NCBI GenBank assembly: GCA_964592425.1
Contig: CAZQCG010000010.1
Span: 69,250-133,249, forward strand
DNA from: Viridilinea sp964592425
GTDB taxonomy: Bacteria > Chloroflexota > Chloroflexia > Chloroflexales > Chloroflexaceae
Direction: 5' to 3'
DNA: 64,000 nucleotides
Numbering within the stretch: position 1 is the first letter of the stretch; every line of letters begins with the position of its first letter. The notes beneath the pieces were generated by a model. It searched no databases and was not told the DNA's origin. It saw nothing but the letters and a program-made list of their open reading frames with translations. Both the position numbers and the translations under genes were made by a program. Below, piece after piece: positions 17,900-27,197 of the stretch.

Positions 17900-18256
17900 A
17901 TGCCCCGTACTCCTCCATCCCGCCGCGAACTCAATGTCGACCTGGAAGGTGGTGTTGTACCGATCTCAAAGGCCGCTAGCTCAATGGCTGCCCTGATTTC
18001 ACGCAGCCGCGGCCAGCAACAGCCGATCGTGATTACTCAGAAGGGCTACCCCGCGGCGGTATTACTGCCCATCGATCTGTTTGTGAAGCTGCATAAGCAT
18101 GCCTTGCAAGCGATTCAGGCCGGTGTAAGCCTGCCCGAAGCAGCACCACCTGCCGACGAGGTAGCCGGCGAGGCAGAAAAACCACGCCGGCGCGGGGGAC
18201 GCCGCCGCAAGGCCGAGCAGGTCGAGCCGACTGAACAGGCCGAGCAGAGCGAGTAG
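17900..18256 (+). CDS. Solitary Phd/YefM-like protein
   Basis: A 118-residue protein. Residues 20-65 (PISKAASSMAALISRSRGQQQPIVITQKGYPAAVLLPIDLF) match the Phd/YefM antitoxin fold: a helix, then a PVVITQ-G-PAAVLL-type strand and dimer segment. No RelE, ParE or Doc toxin gene is adjacent; the flanking genes are pnp and an alkyltransferase on the other strand. The C-terminus is a Lys/Arg then Glu-rich tail (about 84-118), not toxin-binding in an obvious way. It may act as a stand-alone DNA-binding regulator. Confidence 0.75.
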   Translation: MPRTPPSRRELNVDLEGGVVPISKAASSMAALISRSRGQQQPIVITQKGYPAAVLLPIDLFVKLHKHALQAIQAGVSLPEAAPPADEVAGEAEKPRRRGGRRRKAEQVEPTEQAEQSE

Positions 18257-18261
18257 TCAGA

Positions 18262-18729
18262 CTAACGACCCTGTTCGAGGGCCAGCAGGCGGGCTTTGCG
18301 ATCCAGGCCCCAGCGGAAACCGTGCAGTCGGCCATCAGCCCCGACTGCACGGTGACACGGCACAACCAGGGCGACCGGGTTGGCCGCACAGGCGCTGCCG
18401 ACGGCGCGGGCAGCTCCATGGCTCAGCCCGAGTTGCGCGGCAAGCTGGCCGTAGCTGCGGGTCTCACCGTAGGGGATGGCCTGAAGCGCAGCCCAGACCC
18501 GCGCCTGAAAGGGCGTGGCGCGTACATCGAGGGGCAGTTTGTCAAGTGGGCCAGCCCCGTCAAGATAACGCGCCAGACTATGGACAACCGCTCGCAGCGC
18601 CTCGTCGTCACGCAGCAACTCAGTCTGGGGATAGGCCGTTCGCAAGGCCGCCTCAAGCGGTGCGCTCGCCTCGTCCATACCCAGCAGAGCCAGCCCACGC
18701 CCCGTATGCGCGACCAGCACTAGCCCCAA
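18262..18729 (-). CDS. Methylated-DNA-protein-cysteine methyltransferase (Ogt type)
   Basis: A suicide repair protein that removes O6-alkyl groups from guanine. The active-site motif VVPCHRAVGADG contains the acceptor Cys (PCHR), and the helix-turn-helix (RSYGQLAAQLG, ARAVGSACAANP with the Arg finger) precedes it. The N-terminal 60 residues form the short ribonuclease-like domain. At 155 residues it is a complete Ogt-type enzyme. It is convergent with the Phd-like gene, with only five bases between the two stops. Confidence 0.95.
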   Translation of the reverse strand: MGLVLVAHTGRGLALLGMDEASAPLEAALRTAYPQTELLRDDEALRAVVHSLARYLDGAGPLDKLPLDVRATPFQARVWAALQAIPYGETRSYGQLAAQLGLSHGAARAVGSACAANPVALVVPCHRAVGADGRLHGFRWGLDRKARLLALEQGR

Positions 18730-18946
18730 GGGGCCTGCAAAGAGCGTATAACGGATCAGGTGATCCCCCTTTTGACGTTAGACAGGCGTTCAGAAAGGCT
18801 GGGTCCGCTGAACAGTTTGCCCACAGCTCCCACAGCTCCCACAACCCCCACACCGCACGCGGTCGGGCTGTCTGGCTGCCGGGGTTGTGGGCGAACGGTC
18901 AGGCTGGAATGGCCGCTTCTGAACCATGTCTTAGCTTGAGGATGAT

Positions 18947-19432
18947 ATGTCACACCAGCATCTTGATGGTGATCCACGCATTGTCTGGTACGAAGGGTTA
19001 GGCTTTGATATCGGAGCGCGGGTCTTAGTTACTAATGAGGCCGAGCGCATCGCCAGCGGGGTGATGTCTGGCAACGTGGTCGGCTTTGAGGCGAGTGGCC
19101 CACGCCCCGGTGAGGGCTTCATCCGGGTGCTGGTGCAACCTGATGGGGCAGAGGCGACGATTGTTGCGCTACCACCGCAGGCCCTGGCCTCCGAAGAGGG
19201 CTCAGAGCTTAGTGGGCTGGCGCGGGCGATTATGAATGGACTTGAACAATCGATGGCCCCTGACCGCTTCAGCGTGTTGCTAACATGGCTGGCAGGATCA
19301 GGAGGCCGTAGCTTCGCGGCTGACCCTGAGATCCGCCGCCAGCGTGTGCGTGCTGGCAACCTGATGCTGCCCGGGCTGGTCTTTCCTGAACTGGTCGAAC
19401 TGGCTGCCACCCGTCTGGCTGATGCGCAGTAA
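18947..19432 (+). CDS. Hypothetical protein
   Basis: A 161-residue, acidic, soluble protein that I do not recognise. The first half is a small beta-rich region (GLGFDIGARVLVTNEAERIASGVMSGNVVGFEASG) that could be a barrel; the second half is helical with SGLARAIMNGLEQSM and LVELAATRLADA. No catalytic signature is visible. The preceding 217 bases (18730-18946) hold only a short run of CCCACAGCT-like repeats (about 18818-18850). The following gene is convergent, six bases away. Confidence 0.6.
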   Translation: MSHQHLDGDPRIVWYEGLGFDIGARVLVTNEAERIASGVMSGNVVGFEASGPRPGEGFIRVLVQPDGAEATIVALPPQALASEEGSELSGLARAIMNGLEQSMAPDRFSVLLTWLAGSGGRSFAADPEIRRQRVRAGNLMLPGLVFPELVELAATRLADAQ

Positions 19433-19438
19433 AAGTAC

Positions 19439-20869
19439 CTACGAGCCCTGGCTAAGGCCAAGCTCCTCGAGCGCGGCAAGCAGTTGTGGATCTTCGTCGG
19501 GCGGGAAGCGCCACCACTCGGCATCGACTTGGCGGTCGGGGAGCACACCGCGCCCTTCGATCAGCGTCCCGTCAGGCAAACGGTAGGCCACCTCGGCGAT
19601 CAGCAGACGTGAGCCATCGTCAAAGCTATAGCTGTAGAGATTCTCGGTGTTCCCGGCGCTCGGCATGCCTACCACCCGCGTGCGCCCTAGGCTCTGCATG
19701 CCGGCGGCAAACATTTCGGCAGCACTGACCGTTTCGGGACTGATCAGCACGACGAGCGGCAGATTCTCAACCCCTGCGATCACTTGATCGGTGGGAATCT
19801 GCTGTTCTTCTTGCTCGCTGCGCCCACTGGTGCTCCCAATGCTGCCACCATTGTGGAAGAGGGCGATGGTATTGCGCATCAGGTGGACATAGCCGCCCGA
19901 GTTTTCGCGCACGTCAAGCACGAGCCCCTGCAGGTCGCCGCTTGCCAAAAGTTGCTCCACGGCATAACGCACGTTATCTTCCAGCCCATCAACATAGAAG
20001 CTGGGAATCTCGATCAGGCCAACCGTGCCATCCGCTAGCAGACGCCAGCGCACCTCGTTAAAGGCATCGGTATCAATCGGCCCCCGCAGAACCACCACGT
20101 CCTGCGGGGGGTCGCTAGCCCGCTGCACAGTCAGGGTCACCGGGGTGCCTGGTTCGCCGCGCACGGCGCTGATCGGCCCCCCAGGGCCAAAGGCTTCGCT
20201 GTTGTTGAAGGGGATACCATTGATCGCCAGCACCAGGTCGCGTGGTTGCAGCCCGGCCTGTTCGGCGGGGCCGCCGGAAGCAAGCACCGTGATCAGGCCA
20301 CCCTCATCAACGGTGCGAATCTGGGCCCCGATCCCGCCGTAGCGCAGGTCGCCGCTGAACTCGGCTTGCTGCTCGGCAACCTCCTGGGGCGACTCGAAAC
20401 GCGAATGGTCGTCGCCAAGCCGGCCGATCAGCGTACGCATCAGCGCATAGAACTGTTCAGGATCATCAGTGGCCGCCACTTGCGGCGCGAACTCCTGGCG
20501 CACCTGCGCCCAATCAGCCCCACCGTAGTCCTCATAGACATACTTGTCACGCACAAGCGTCCAGACCTCTTCAAAGATCTGCATACGCAAAGTAGCGTCG
20601 ACCGGGGCGAGGGTCGGCGTGGCTTGCATCAACGGGAGGTCTGGCTGGGATGGAGTGGGACGGGGGTTGGCCCCGGTTGAACCGGTGCCGGTTGTGCGAG
20701 TTGGCCGCGGCTGCGGCGTGGGGGGCAGGGCAGGTGTCGCCATCGTCGCTGCCTGGGGGGTTGCCGCAGGCGCTGGGCGAGAGGAGGCGTTACCCCAGGG
20801 CAAGGCCCCGCAGCCAGCGATGATCAAGGCAAGCAGCCCAAGGCTCAGGCTACGGAAGAGTAACTGCAT
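19439..20869 (-). CDS. S41-family peptidase-like lipoprotein with PDZ domain
   Basis: A 476-residue protein. The signal ends in LIIAGC, a lipobox with Cys19-20, so it is probably a lipoprotein. A Pro/Thr/Arg-rich linker follows, then a helical region, a PDZ domain (RYGGIGAQIRTVDEGGLITVL through GLQPRDLVLAING) and an S41 protease core with VLDVRENSGGYVHLM and a Ser in PETVSAAEMFA. In CtpA enzymes a Lys follows in an FGKG motif; here the position reads SAGNT, so the Ser/Lys dyad is not intact. The protease may use another residue, as in interphotoreceptor- or Tricorn-like S41 members, or be inactive. Confidence 0.82.
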   Translation of the reverse strand: MQLLFRSLSLGLLALIIAGCGALPWGNASSRPAPAATPQAATMATPALPPTPQPRPTRTTGTGSTGANPRPTPSQPDLPLMQATPTLAPVDATLRMQIFEEVWTLVRDKYVYEDYGGADWAQVRQEFAPQVAATDDPEQFYALMRTLIGRLGDDHSRFESPQEVAEQQAEFSGDLRYGGIGAQIRTVDEGGLITVLASGGPAEQAGLQPRDLVLAINGIPFNNSEAFGPGGPISAVRGEPGTPVTLTVQRASDPPQDVVVLRGPIDTDAFNEVRWRLLADGTVGLIEIPSFYVDGLEDNVRYAVEQLLASGDLQGLVLDVRENSGGYVHLMRNTIALFHNGGSIGSTSGRSEQEEQQIPTDQVIAGVENLPLVVLISPETVSAAEMFAAGMQSLGRTRVVGMPSAGNTENLYSYSFDDGSRLLIAEVAYRLPDGTLIEGRGVLPDRQVDAEWWRFPPDEDPQLLAALEELGLSQGS

Positions 20870-20878
20870 AGGTGTTTG

Positions 20879-23386
20879 CTACCGCTCAACTAGCCGGGCT
20901 ACCGTCACCCCATCGCCACCATCGCTGCCGCCATTGCCGAAAGAGGCAACCAGCGGATGGCTCTGGAGCAACTCACGCACGATCTGGCGCAGGACACCAG
21001 TGCCTTTGCCATGGACAAGGCGTACCTGGTTCAGCCCGGCCAGGTAGGCATCGTTGAGGTAACGTTCAAGCCGTTCGCCAACCTCATGGGCACGCCAGCC
21101 GCGCATGTCGAAGGTCATCGCAACATCAGGCGGCGGGGGGAGCGTAACGGTGCGCTCGGCAGGGTACTGCGGACGCTCGTCAGGGCCGGCGGGGGTGCCC
21201 TTTTCGCGCCGCAGCTCGCGCAGGTCAACCTCCATCCGAAAGCCACCCACCTGTACCATCGCGCTCCCCTCAGCTTCGTCAATATTGATGATCTCGCCCT
21301 TAAGGCCGACCGAGCGCACCAGCACCGTATCGCCGCGTTGCAAAGGGCGGGGGGGCTGCGGCAGCGGCGGAGCCTGGGGCGGGGCAGGGCGCGGACGGCT
21401 GGCTGCCTCACGCACCTGTTCGGAGGCTGTACTGACGCGCTGGCCAGCCTCTTCGAGCCACTGGCGTGAAAGGGCGACGTTGCGAAAATCATCACGCAGG
21501 CGCCGCAACTGGGTGCGTACCTCACGCAACTCAGCCTCAAGCTCGGCCTGGGCGGTTGCAAACTGCGCCTCACGTTGCTCTTGAAAGTCGAGCAACTCTT
21601 GCTGGAGGCGGTCGCGGTACTTTTCGGCATCGTCGCGCAAGGCTTCGGCGCGGGCCAGCGCCGCACTGGCGGCCTCCCGCTCACGATGAATACCAGCCAG
21701 CAGATCCTCGACAGCGGCATCTTCACGGGTGAGCGAGGTACGGGCGCGCTCAACCAGAGTCGGATCAAGGCCCAGCCGCCCGGCAATGGCCAGGGCGTTG
21801 GAGCGGCCCGGCAGGCCAATGCTCAGGCGATAGGTCGGCGCAAGGGTCTCGACATCAAATTCCACCGAGGCATTCTGCACGCCCGGGGTGCTGTAGGCAA
21901 AGGCTTTGAGCTCAGCATAGTGGGTCGTCGCAACCCCCAGCACCTCAAGCTCAAGCAGGCGCTCAATAATCGCACGGGCCAGCGCCGCACCTTCAACCGG
22001 GTCAGTGCCAGCACCCAACTCGTCGAAGAGCACCAGGGCCGCTGGTTGTTCGGCGCTCAAGAGCTCCCACTGGTCGGCGGTCTGCAACTCCTCGCTGGCG
22101 AAGGGCTCTTCCAGCGCCTTGAGCACACGGATAATCGTGCGCATATGCGACGAGAAGGTCGAGAGGCTCTGTTCGATACTCTGCTCGTCGCCAATATCGG
22201 CGAAGATATGGCCGAAGACAGGCATGCGCGAGGGCGCAGAGGCTGGCAGATGCAGGCCAGCCTGGGCCATCAGCGCCAGCAGGCCCGTCGTCTTGAGGGC
22301 GACCGTCTTGCCGCCGGTATTGGGACCAGTGATCAGCAGCAGGCGAAAGCTATCGCCCAGCCAGATCGTGGTCGGCACAACCGTCTGCGGATCGAGCAGG
22401 GGATGGCGCGCTTCCGTCAGCAGCAGTGGGGCCTGTTCGGGCGTGGTCGGATCACCATTGTACTCAGCCAGATCAACAATCGTTGGGGCAACCGCGTGGA
22501 GGGCCTCAGCGTAGCGCGCTCTGGCCAGAGCCAGGTCGATCAGCGCGATCGTCTCGACTGCGGCTATCAGCAGCGAGGCAGCCGCGCCGACCTGGTCGGA
22601 GAGCGCCGCCAGCACACGCTGGATCTCCTCCTCCTCAGCCGACTGCAACTCACGCCAGCGGTTGTTCAACTCGACGACGGCCATCGGCTCGATATAGAGG
22701 GTCGCCCCGCTACTCGACTGATCGTGGACGAGGCCACGCACATCTTTACGGTGACTGGCCTTGACCGGCACGACATAGCGCCCGTTGCGCACGGTAATGA
22801 TCGGTTCCTGCAGGGCACCGCCGGTAGTTGCCGACGTGATCAGGTGCTGGAGTTTCTCCTGAAGGCGGGCGAAGGCGATGCGGATCTCGCGGCGCAGGCG
22901 GCCTAGTTCGACGCTGGCGCTATCGAGTACCTGGCCATCATCGCCAATCGCGGCCAGGATCGCCTGCTCAAGGGGCGGCAGCATGGGCAGCAGCCCGCCC
23001 AACTCGCTCAAAAACGGGTAGCGCAGCTGATCAAGCCTGAGCAGACGGGTGCGCAGGGTGCGAGCCGCCGCCACCGTGGTTGCCAGTTCGAGCAGGGTGG
23101 GGCCATCCAGCACCCCGCCGCGGGCAGCGTGGCGCACAGCACGGCGGACATCACGGGCCCCGCCGATCGACGTCTCGGGAAACTCAACGAGCAGCGTCCG
23201 CGCCTCGCTGGTCAGCATAACGGCACGCCGCACCTCGGCAACAACCGTTGCTGGCGCGAGGGCCAGCGCCAGTTCACGTGAGGCGGCGAAGGAGGTATAG
23301 GCAGCCAGTTGAGCGCGAATCTTGGGAAACTCGAGCGTCTCGAGTGTCTGCTCGGCAATACTGATCGCAGGAAGTGTAACGCTCAT
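20879..23386 (-). CDS. mutS2: Endonuclease MutS2
   Basis: An 835-residue MutS2 protein. In bacteria it suppresses recombination or rescues collided ribosomes. The order is a clamp/lever region, the ATPase with Walker A TGPNTGGKT, Walker B VLFDELGAGTDPVEGAALA, a long coiled coil (about 510-640), a KOW-like strand region (GDTVLVRSVGLKGEIINI) and a C-terminal Smr nuclease domain (FDMRGWRAHEVGERL, VRLVHGKGTGVLR). All domains are present. The ATG overlaps the stop of the CvpA gene (ATGA), so the two are coupled. Confidence 0.97.
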   Translation of the reverse strand: MSVTLPAISIAEQTLETLEFPKIRAQLAAYTSFAASRELALALAPATVVAEVRRAVMLTSEARTLLVEFPETSIGGARDVRRAVRHAARGGVLDGPTLLELATTVAAARTLRTRLLRLDQLRYPFLSELGGLLPMLPPLEQAILAAIGDDGQVLDSASVELGRLRREIRIAFARLQEKLQHLITSATTGGALQEPIITVRNGRYVVPVKASHRKDVRGLVHDQSSSGATLYIEPMAVVELNNRWRELQSAEEEEIQRVLAALSDQVGAAASLLIAAVETIALIDLALARARYAEALHAVAPTIVDLAEYNGDPTTPEQAPLLLTEARHPLLDPQTVVPTTIWLGDSFRLLLITGPNTGGKTVALKTTGLLALMAQAGLHLPASAPSRMPVFGHIFADIGDEQSIEQSLSTFSSHMRTIIRVLKALEEPFASEELQTADQWELLSAEQPAALVLFDELGAGTDPVEGAALARAIIERLLELEVLGVATTHYAELKAFAYSTPGVQNASVEFDVETLAPTYRLSIGLPGRSNALAIAGRLGLDPTLVERARTSLTREDAAVEDLLAGIHREREAASAALARAEALRDDAEKYRDRLQQELLDFQEQREAQFATAQAELEAELREVRTQLRRLRDDFRNVALSRQWLEEAGQRVSTASEQVREAASRPRPAPPQAPPLPQPPRPLQRGDTVLVRSVGLKGEIINIDEAEGSAMVQVGGFRMEVDLRELRREKGTPAGPDERPQYPAERTVTLPPPPDVAMTFDMRGWRAHEVGERLERYLNDAYLAGLNQVRLVHGKGTGVLRQIVRELLQSHPLVASFGNGGSDGGDGVTVARLVER

Positions 23387-23934
23387 TGTACTAGGAAGAG
23401 CAGGTTAGCCCCATCGGGTAAAATCGGATCGAGGCGAGCGAAGACCACCGGTAGCAGTTGATTCACAAAGAACGGCAAGAGCGAGGAGCTCGCGACTGAG
23501 TTGCCCAGGCCACGAAAGAAGGGCAGATCGATGCCCCGACCGCCACGCACGATCATCAGGTTCCAGAGCAACGACCCGAAGATGCCGATCAGCAATGCCC
23601 CCAGGATCATGCCCATCAACGTCCCACCGACACGGTTGAGGTACTCGAAGCCACCGAGGCTGCGTGTATAACGGAACGTATAGAGCCCGGCAGCCGCCAG
23701 CAGGGCAAAGCCAATCGTCAACACCAGCACAAAGGCGAGGTATTGGGCAACCGTACGCTGTGCACCGAAGTTGCGCACAAAGACCTCGCCCAGGGGTGCA
23801 TAGTAGAGACTGGCCAGTACCACACCCAGGTAGAGGGCGATCAGCAAGAGGATAATGCGAATCATGCCCTGAAAAAAGCCGAGTGCCAGCATTCCGATAA
23901 AGAGCAATAAAAAGAGCAGATCGATAAAATTCAT
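23383..23934 (-). CDS. CvpA-family membrane protein
   Basis: A 183-residue membrane protein of the CvpA (colicin V production) family. The N-terminal MNFIDLLFLLLFIGMLALGFFQGMIR and following helices (four in all) match the family pattern. The function is still unclear in bacteria, with links to stress survival and membrane integrity. The ATG at 23932-23934 is chosen because the hydrophobic N-terminus starts there; the frame extends to 24000. It is followed by mutS2 with a four-base overlap, a pairing seen in other bacteria. Confidence 0.85.
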   Translation of the reverse strand: MNFIDLLFLLLFIGMLALGFFQGMIRIILLLIALYLGVVLASLYYAPLGEVFVRNFGAQRTVAQYLAFVLVLTIGFALLAAAGLYTFRYTRSLGGFEYLNRVGGTLMGMILGALLIGIFGSLLWNLMIVRGGRGIDLPFFRGLGNSVASSSLLPFFVNQLLPVVFARLDPILPDGANLLFLVQ

Positions 23935-24107
23935 GCGGCCCTCCACTCCAGGTGTGGCCCGCCTACATCGCCATCGGCGCGCAGCAAGCTCATGCTGCAA
24001 TTATATCATACGGGCCTTGCACAGCCTTGAGATCAGTCTGGAGACGGTTGACATACATCGACAGCCAGCTAGGATTGCTCTAGGGAAGTTTATGCTCAAG
24101 GAGGGTT

Positions 24108-25517
24108 ATGGCCAGATCCTTCCGTCTCCAGCGCCGCGTCACGCTTACCACCAACGCCACCAATGATGCAGGCGTAACCCAGGAGGCGGCAGTCCAAGCC
24201 CCCGCCGTCGAGGTTGAGCACAGTACCACCGGATCGCGTGGCGCGCCCCCCCAGGGCCCGCTCAGTCCGGCAGAGGTACGCCGAGCGCTGCACATCTCGA
24301 CTCTTGAAGGGGCCGTGGCGACAGTGCAGATCACCATCAGCGGGGCGATTGGCGGCAGTGTCTTCCTGACCGGCTTCGCGCTGCTGCTCGGTGCCAACAA
24401 TTTCCAACTGGGCCTGCTGGGTGCCCTGCCTTTTGTCGGCCAACTCTTCCAGTTTGTAGGGGCCTACCTCGAACAGCGCAGCGGCGAGCGGCGCAACCTG
24501 GTGCTCTATGGATCGCTGGTCGGGCGTCTGATCTGGGCGCTGCTGCTGGCCCTGCCCTTTCTGAGCTTTCTGCAGGGCAGCGAGTTGGCGATCTTCTTCC
24601 TGGGCCTGGCCATCTCTTACGCGGCCAACGGCATCGCTGCCAACGCCTGGCTGAGTTGGATGAGCGACCTGGTGCCGGGCCATGAGCGCGGGCGTTACTT
24701 CGGGGTGCGCAACACCGTAGTTGCCCTCTCGGCAATGCTTACCACCTACCTGGCTGGCCTGGCCCTCGACCACTTCCGTGGCCAGGGCCAGCTGTCAGTT
24801 GGCTACGCCGTGATCTTCGGGGTCAGTCTGCTCGCCGCCCTTGGGGCGGCCCTCCTGATTGCACGCCAGGCCGAGCCACCCCTGACAACACGCCCCCAGG
24901 CGAGTCTAAAGGCCATGTTCGGTGAACCGCTGCGCGACGGACGTTTTCGCACCTTTATCTTTACCAGCCTGGGCTGGGCGCTGGTGACAGGTGTGGCCAG
25001 TCCCTTCTTCAACGCCTATGGTCTGGCGGTACTGGAACTGAGCTTTTCGACCCTGGCCCTGACCGGCATCGTCACCGGTGCGGTTGCGCTGGTGAGCGGG
25101 CCGATCATCGGCCAGTGGCAGGATCGCTACGGTAATCGCCGCATCCTGGTGGGCTGTATCCTTGGTACGATTCTGCTGCCGTGGGGTTGGGTGCTTTCAA
25201 GCCCCGAGAACATTGTGCCGCTCTGGTTAATGGCGATTCTCGCCGGGATCTTCTGGCCGGGACTCAATCAGGGCCTGGCCAACGTGCTGATGGAACTGGC
25301 CCCGGTGGAGAGTCGTGGGCCGGCGATTGCCGCCCATAGTGCGATCACTGGCGTCGGGACGCTGGTGGCCGGGCTGCTGGGCGGGGCCATGGCGATGGCC
25401 CTCGCCGAGGCGCAGATTGGGCTTGGGCCGCTGACCCTGGCGGGCATGGGCTTTCTCTTCGCCTTGACCAGCCTTGGGCGTGCCGTGATGGCTCTGGTCT
25501 TCTGGCGCACCTTGTAG
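24108..25517 (+). CDS. Major facilitator superfamily transporter
   Basis: A 469-residue MFS protein with about 11-12 transmembrane helices. A cytosolic N-terminal stretch of about 60 residues precedes them. The first helices contain VFLTGFALLLGANNFQLGLLGALPF, and the motif A-like loop after helix 2-3 reads YLEQRSGERRNLVLYG. Two halves are separated by a loop near residue 270 (EPLRDGRFRTF). Substrate is unknown. The gene stands apart: 173 bases separate it from the leftward CvpA gene, with no clear promoter. Confidence 0.85.
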   Translation: MARSFRLQRRVTLTTNATNDAGVTQEAAVQAPAVEVEHSTTGSRGAPPQGPLSPAEVRRALHISTLEGAVATVQITISGAIGGSVFLTGFALLLGANNFQLGLLGALPFVGQLFQFVGAYLEQRSGERRNLVLYGSLVGRLIWALLLALPFLSFLQGSELAIFFLGLAISYAANGIAANAWLSWMSDLVPGHERGRYFGVRNTVVALSAMLTTYLAGLALDHFRGQGQLSVGYAVIFGVSLLAALGAALLIARQAEPPLTTRPQASLKAMFGEPLRDGRFRTFIFTSLGWALVTGVASPFFNAYGLAVLELSFSTLALTGIVTGAVALVSGPIIGQWQDRYGNRRILVGCILGTILLPWGWVLSSPENIVPLWLMAILAGIFWPGLNQGLANVLMELAPVESRGPAIAAHSAITGVGTLVAGLLGGAMAMALAEAQIGLGPLTLAGMGFLFALTSLGRAVMALVFWRTL

Positions 25518-25529
25518 CCACTCCAACCC

Positions 25530-26102
25530 TCAGGGGGTCAGCGGGGCGAGCAGGCTGGCATTGGCCCAGCCGCTGGCCGCCAGCCCTACGTGGGTAGGCA
25601 CACAGGCGGGGCCGAGGGCGGTAAGACGGATGCGGTACCAGCGCGAGCCATCACCCATGATCTGTTCCTCAAGCACGTCGACCTGGTCGCCTGGACAGAT
25701 CTGGCCAATCACCGTGGCCTCGTCAAGCACGGGCTCGCGGCGCAGGTTGCCGCCACTGAGCACACTGCTTCGTCCGAGCAGGCTCGTCACCGGGGTGGCT
25801 GTTGATATGGGGCCTACCGTGCCGAGCAGCACGGCAGAGGTGGCCGTGCGGCTGATCGAGACCGCAGTGCGGGTGGCGGGGATGGCCACATTCTGGGTCG
25901 CAACCGCTTCAGCAGTCAGCGCCGCACTCGTGCGTATGCGTTGCAGGCCAGCGGTGAAGACGAAATAGCCGCCGCCTAGCACCAGGGTAAGCACAACACC
26001 GATGATCAGGAGGTTAGCCAGCGCACGCAGAGGGCCACCGCGCCGGGGTGCATCAAGACGAAAAAAGCGATCCCAGTCTTGCGGGTCGTTGATCGGCGGC
26101 AT
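25530..26102 (-). CDS. Membrane protein with C-terminal SH3-like domain
   Basis: A 191-residue protein. A cytoplasmic N-terminus (NDPQDWDRFFRLDAPRRGG) leads to one transmembrane helix (about 29-52, ALANLLIIGVVLTLVLGGGYFVF). The outer part contains a bacterial SH3-like fold: ICPGDQVDVLEEQIMGDGSRWYRIRLTALG. Such SH3 domains often bind cell-wall peptides. I use the ATG at 26100-26102; the frame extends to 26168. The gene is tail to tail with the MFS gene, 12 bases apart. Confidence 0.72.
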   Translation of the reverse strand: MPPINDPQDWDRFFRLDAPRRGGPLRALANLLIIGVVLTLVLGGGYFVFTAGLQRIRTSAALTAEAVATQNVAIPATRTAVSISRTATSAVLLGTVGPISTATPVTSLLGRSSVLSGGNLRREPVLDEATVIGQICPGDQVDVLEEQIMGDGSRWYRIRLTALGPACVPTHVGLAASGWANASLLAPLTP

Positions 26103-26217
26103 AACGCACCCCTCTGTTCTGACGTTGTGGGCCTCCCGACCACATCGGCGGGGGCCACTGATGAGCAAGGTTGCAGGGCTGCTGGACGCTGTTTATGTGC
26201 GCAATCCGGGTTGTCGC

Positions 26218-27108
26218 TCAGGGTTGAAGCCGCCGGCGCAGAATCGGCTGGCGCTCGCCGGTGGCCGCAAAGCCGAACCAACGATAGAGACGCTGGGCGT
26301 GGATGTTGTAAGCCTGAGTATTCAGAGTGATCGTGCTGGCCTGTTGTTGACGGGCGTAGCCCACCACCTCGGCGAGCAGGCGCACCCCGATACGCGCCCC
26401 ACGATAGGCCGGGTCAACTGCAATGCGCACCAGATGAACCAGGCGTCCACCGAAGTGAGCGGTGGCATAGGCATAACCCACCGTCTGCCCGGCCAGTTCA
26501 GCGACCACAAAGTAGGGGCCTTGCTCAATCGACGGGCCAAGCACCGTGTCATCCTTTGTCCACTGGGGCTCAAAGCAGGCCCGGTCAAGGGCCAGTACCG
26601 CACCCAGATCGGCAGGTACGGCAGGGCGCACCAGCACAGCAGGATGGCCATGATCCGGGATGTCAAGGCGCTGCTTTTCGTAGACAACGACTTCGGTATC
26701 AGGATCGTAGCCCAGTTCAAGCAGAGCAGGGAGCAACCATCCATCAGCAGCCTCATCGCCGCCATAGAAGATCATCCGCGTACCATGATCGGCAAGAGTG
26801 GTATGCAAAGTGCGCATCAGGAGGATCAGCGCCGATCGCAGATCGACGCCTTCGGCGAGGGCCACGGCGCGGATCCAGCAACCGGCATCGGCAGGCCAAC
26901 TGGCCACAGCCACACCGTAGAGTTCGCCAGCTGCGTCGAGCACCGCCCCACGTCCAGCCGCAAGCAACGCAGCCAGATCCCCGCCACTCAGGCTATGGTA
27001 ACGTCGTGTGCCCTCACTAAGCAGGCGAGCAACCACGCTCAGATCTTCAGCACCAACAAGCCGTGGCTGAGCACGACTAAGGTCAAAGCTTTTGCGAAAA
27101 AGCCACAT
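26218..27108 (-). CDS. Tandem GNAT-domain acetyltransferase
   Basis: A 296-residue protein with two GNAT-like halves. The first (about 10-150) has RLVGAEDLSVVARLLSEGTRRY and a long middle but lacks a clean acetyl-CoA loop. The second (about 160-290) is complete: VRPAVPADLGAVLALD, VGYAYATAHFGG, LVRIAVDPAYRGARIGVRLL (binding loop R-G-x-x-I-G) and NTQAYNIHAQRLYRWFGF. So the C-terminal half is likely the catalyst and the N-terminal half a degenerate copy. Target unknown. A long antisense frame on the other strand has no family features. Confidence 0.85.
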   Translation of the reverse strand: MWLFRKSFDLSRAQPRLVGAEDLSVVARLLSEGTRRYHSLSGGDLAALLAAGRGAVLDAAGELYGVAVASWPADAGCWIRAVALAEGVDLRSALILLMRTLHTTLADHGTRMIFYGGDEAADGWLLPALLELGYDPDTEVVVYEKQRLDIPDHGHPAVLVRPAVPADLGAVLALDRACFEPQWTKDDTVLGPSIEQGPYFVVAELAGQTVGYAYATAHFGGRLVHLVRIAVDPAYRGARIGVRLLAEVVGYARQQQASTITLNTQAYNIHAQRLYRWFGFAATGERQPILRRRLQP

Positions 27109-27197
27109 CGCCTAACTATTGTACACGAGAAGCCCGAACAACTCTACTCATGGTACGATGGACAAGGCATAATTTCCACAATCCGAGTTGTCAACCT

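Noticed and set aside
18818..18850. CRISPR-like or tandem array (CCCACAGCT units)
   Set aside because: Only two or three imperfect 9-base units without spacers; simple sequence rather than an array.
21575..22906. 443-residue plus-strand open frame antisense to mutS2
   Set aside because: mutS2 is complete with all ATPase and Smr motifs on the minus strand; the antisense frame has none.
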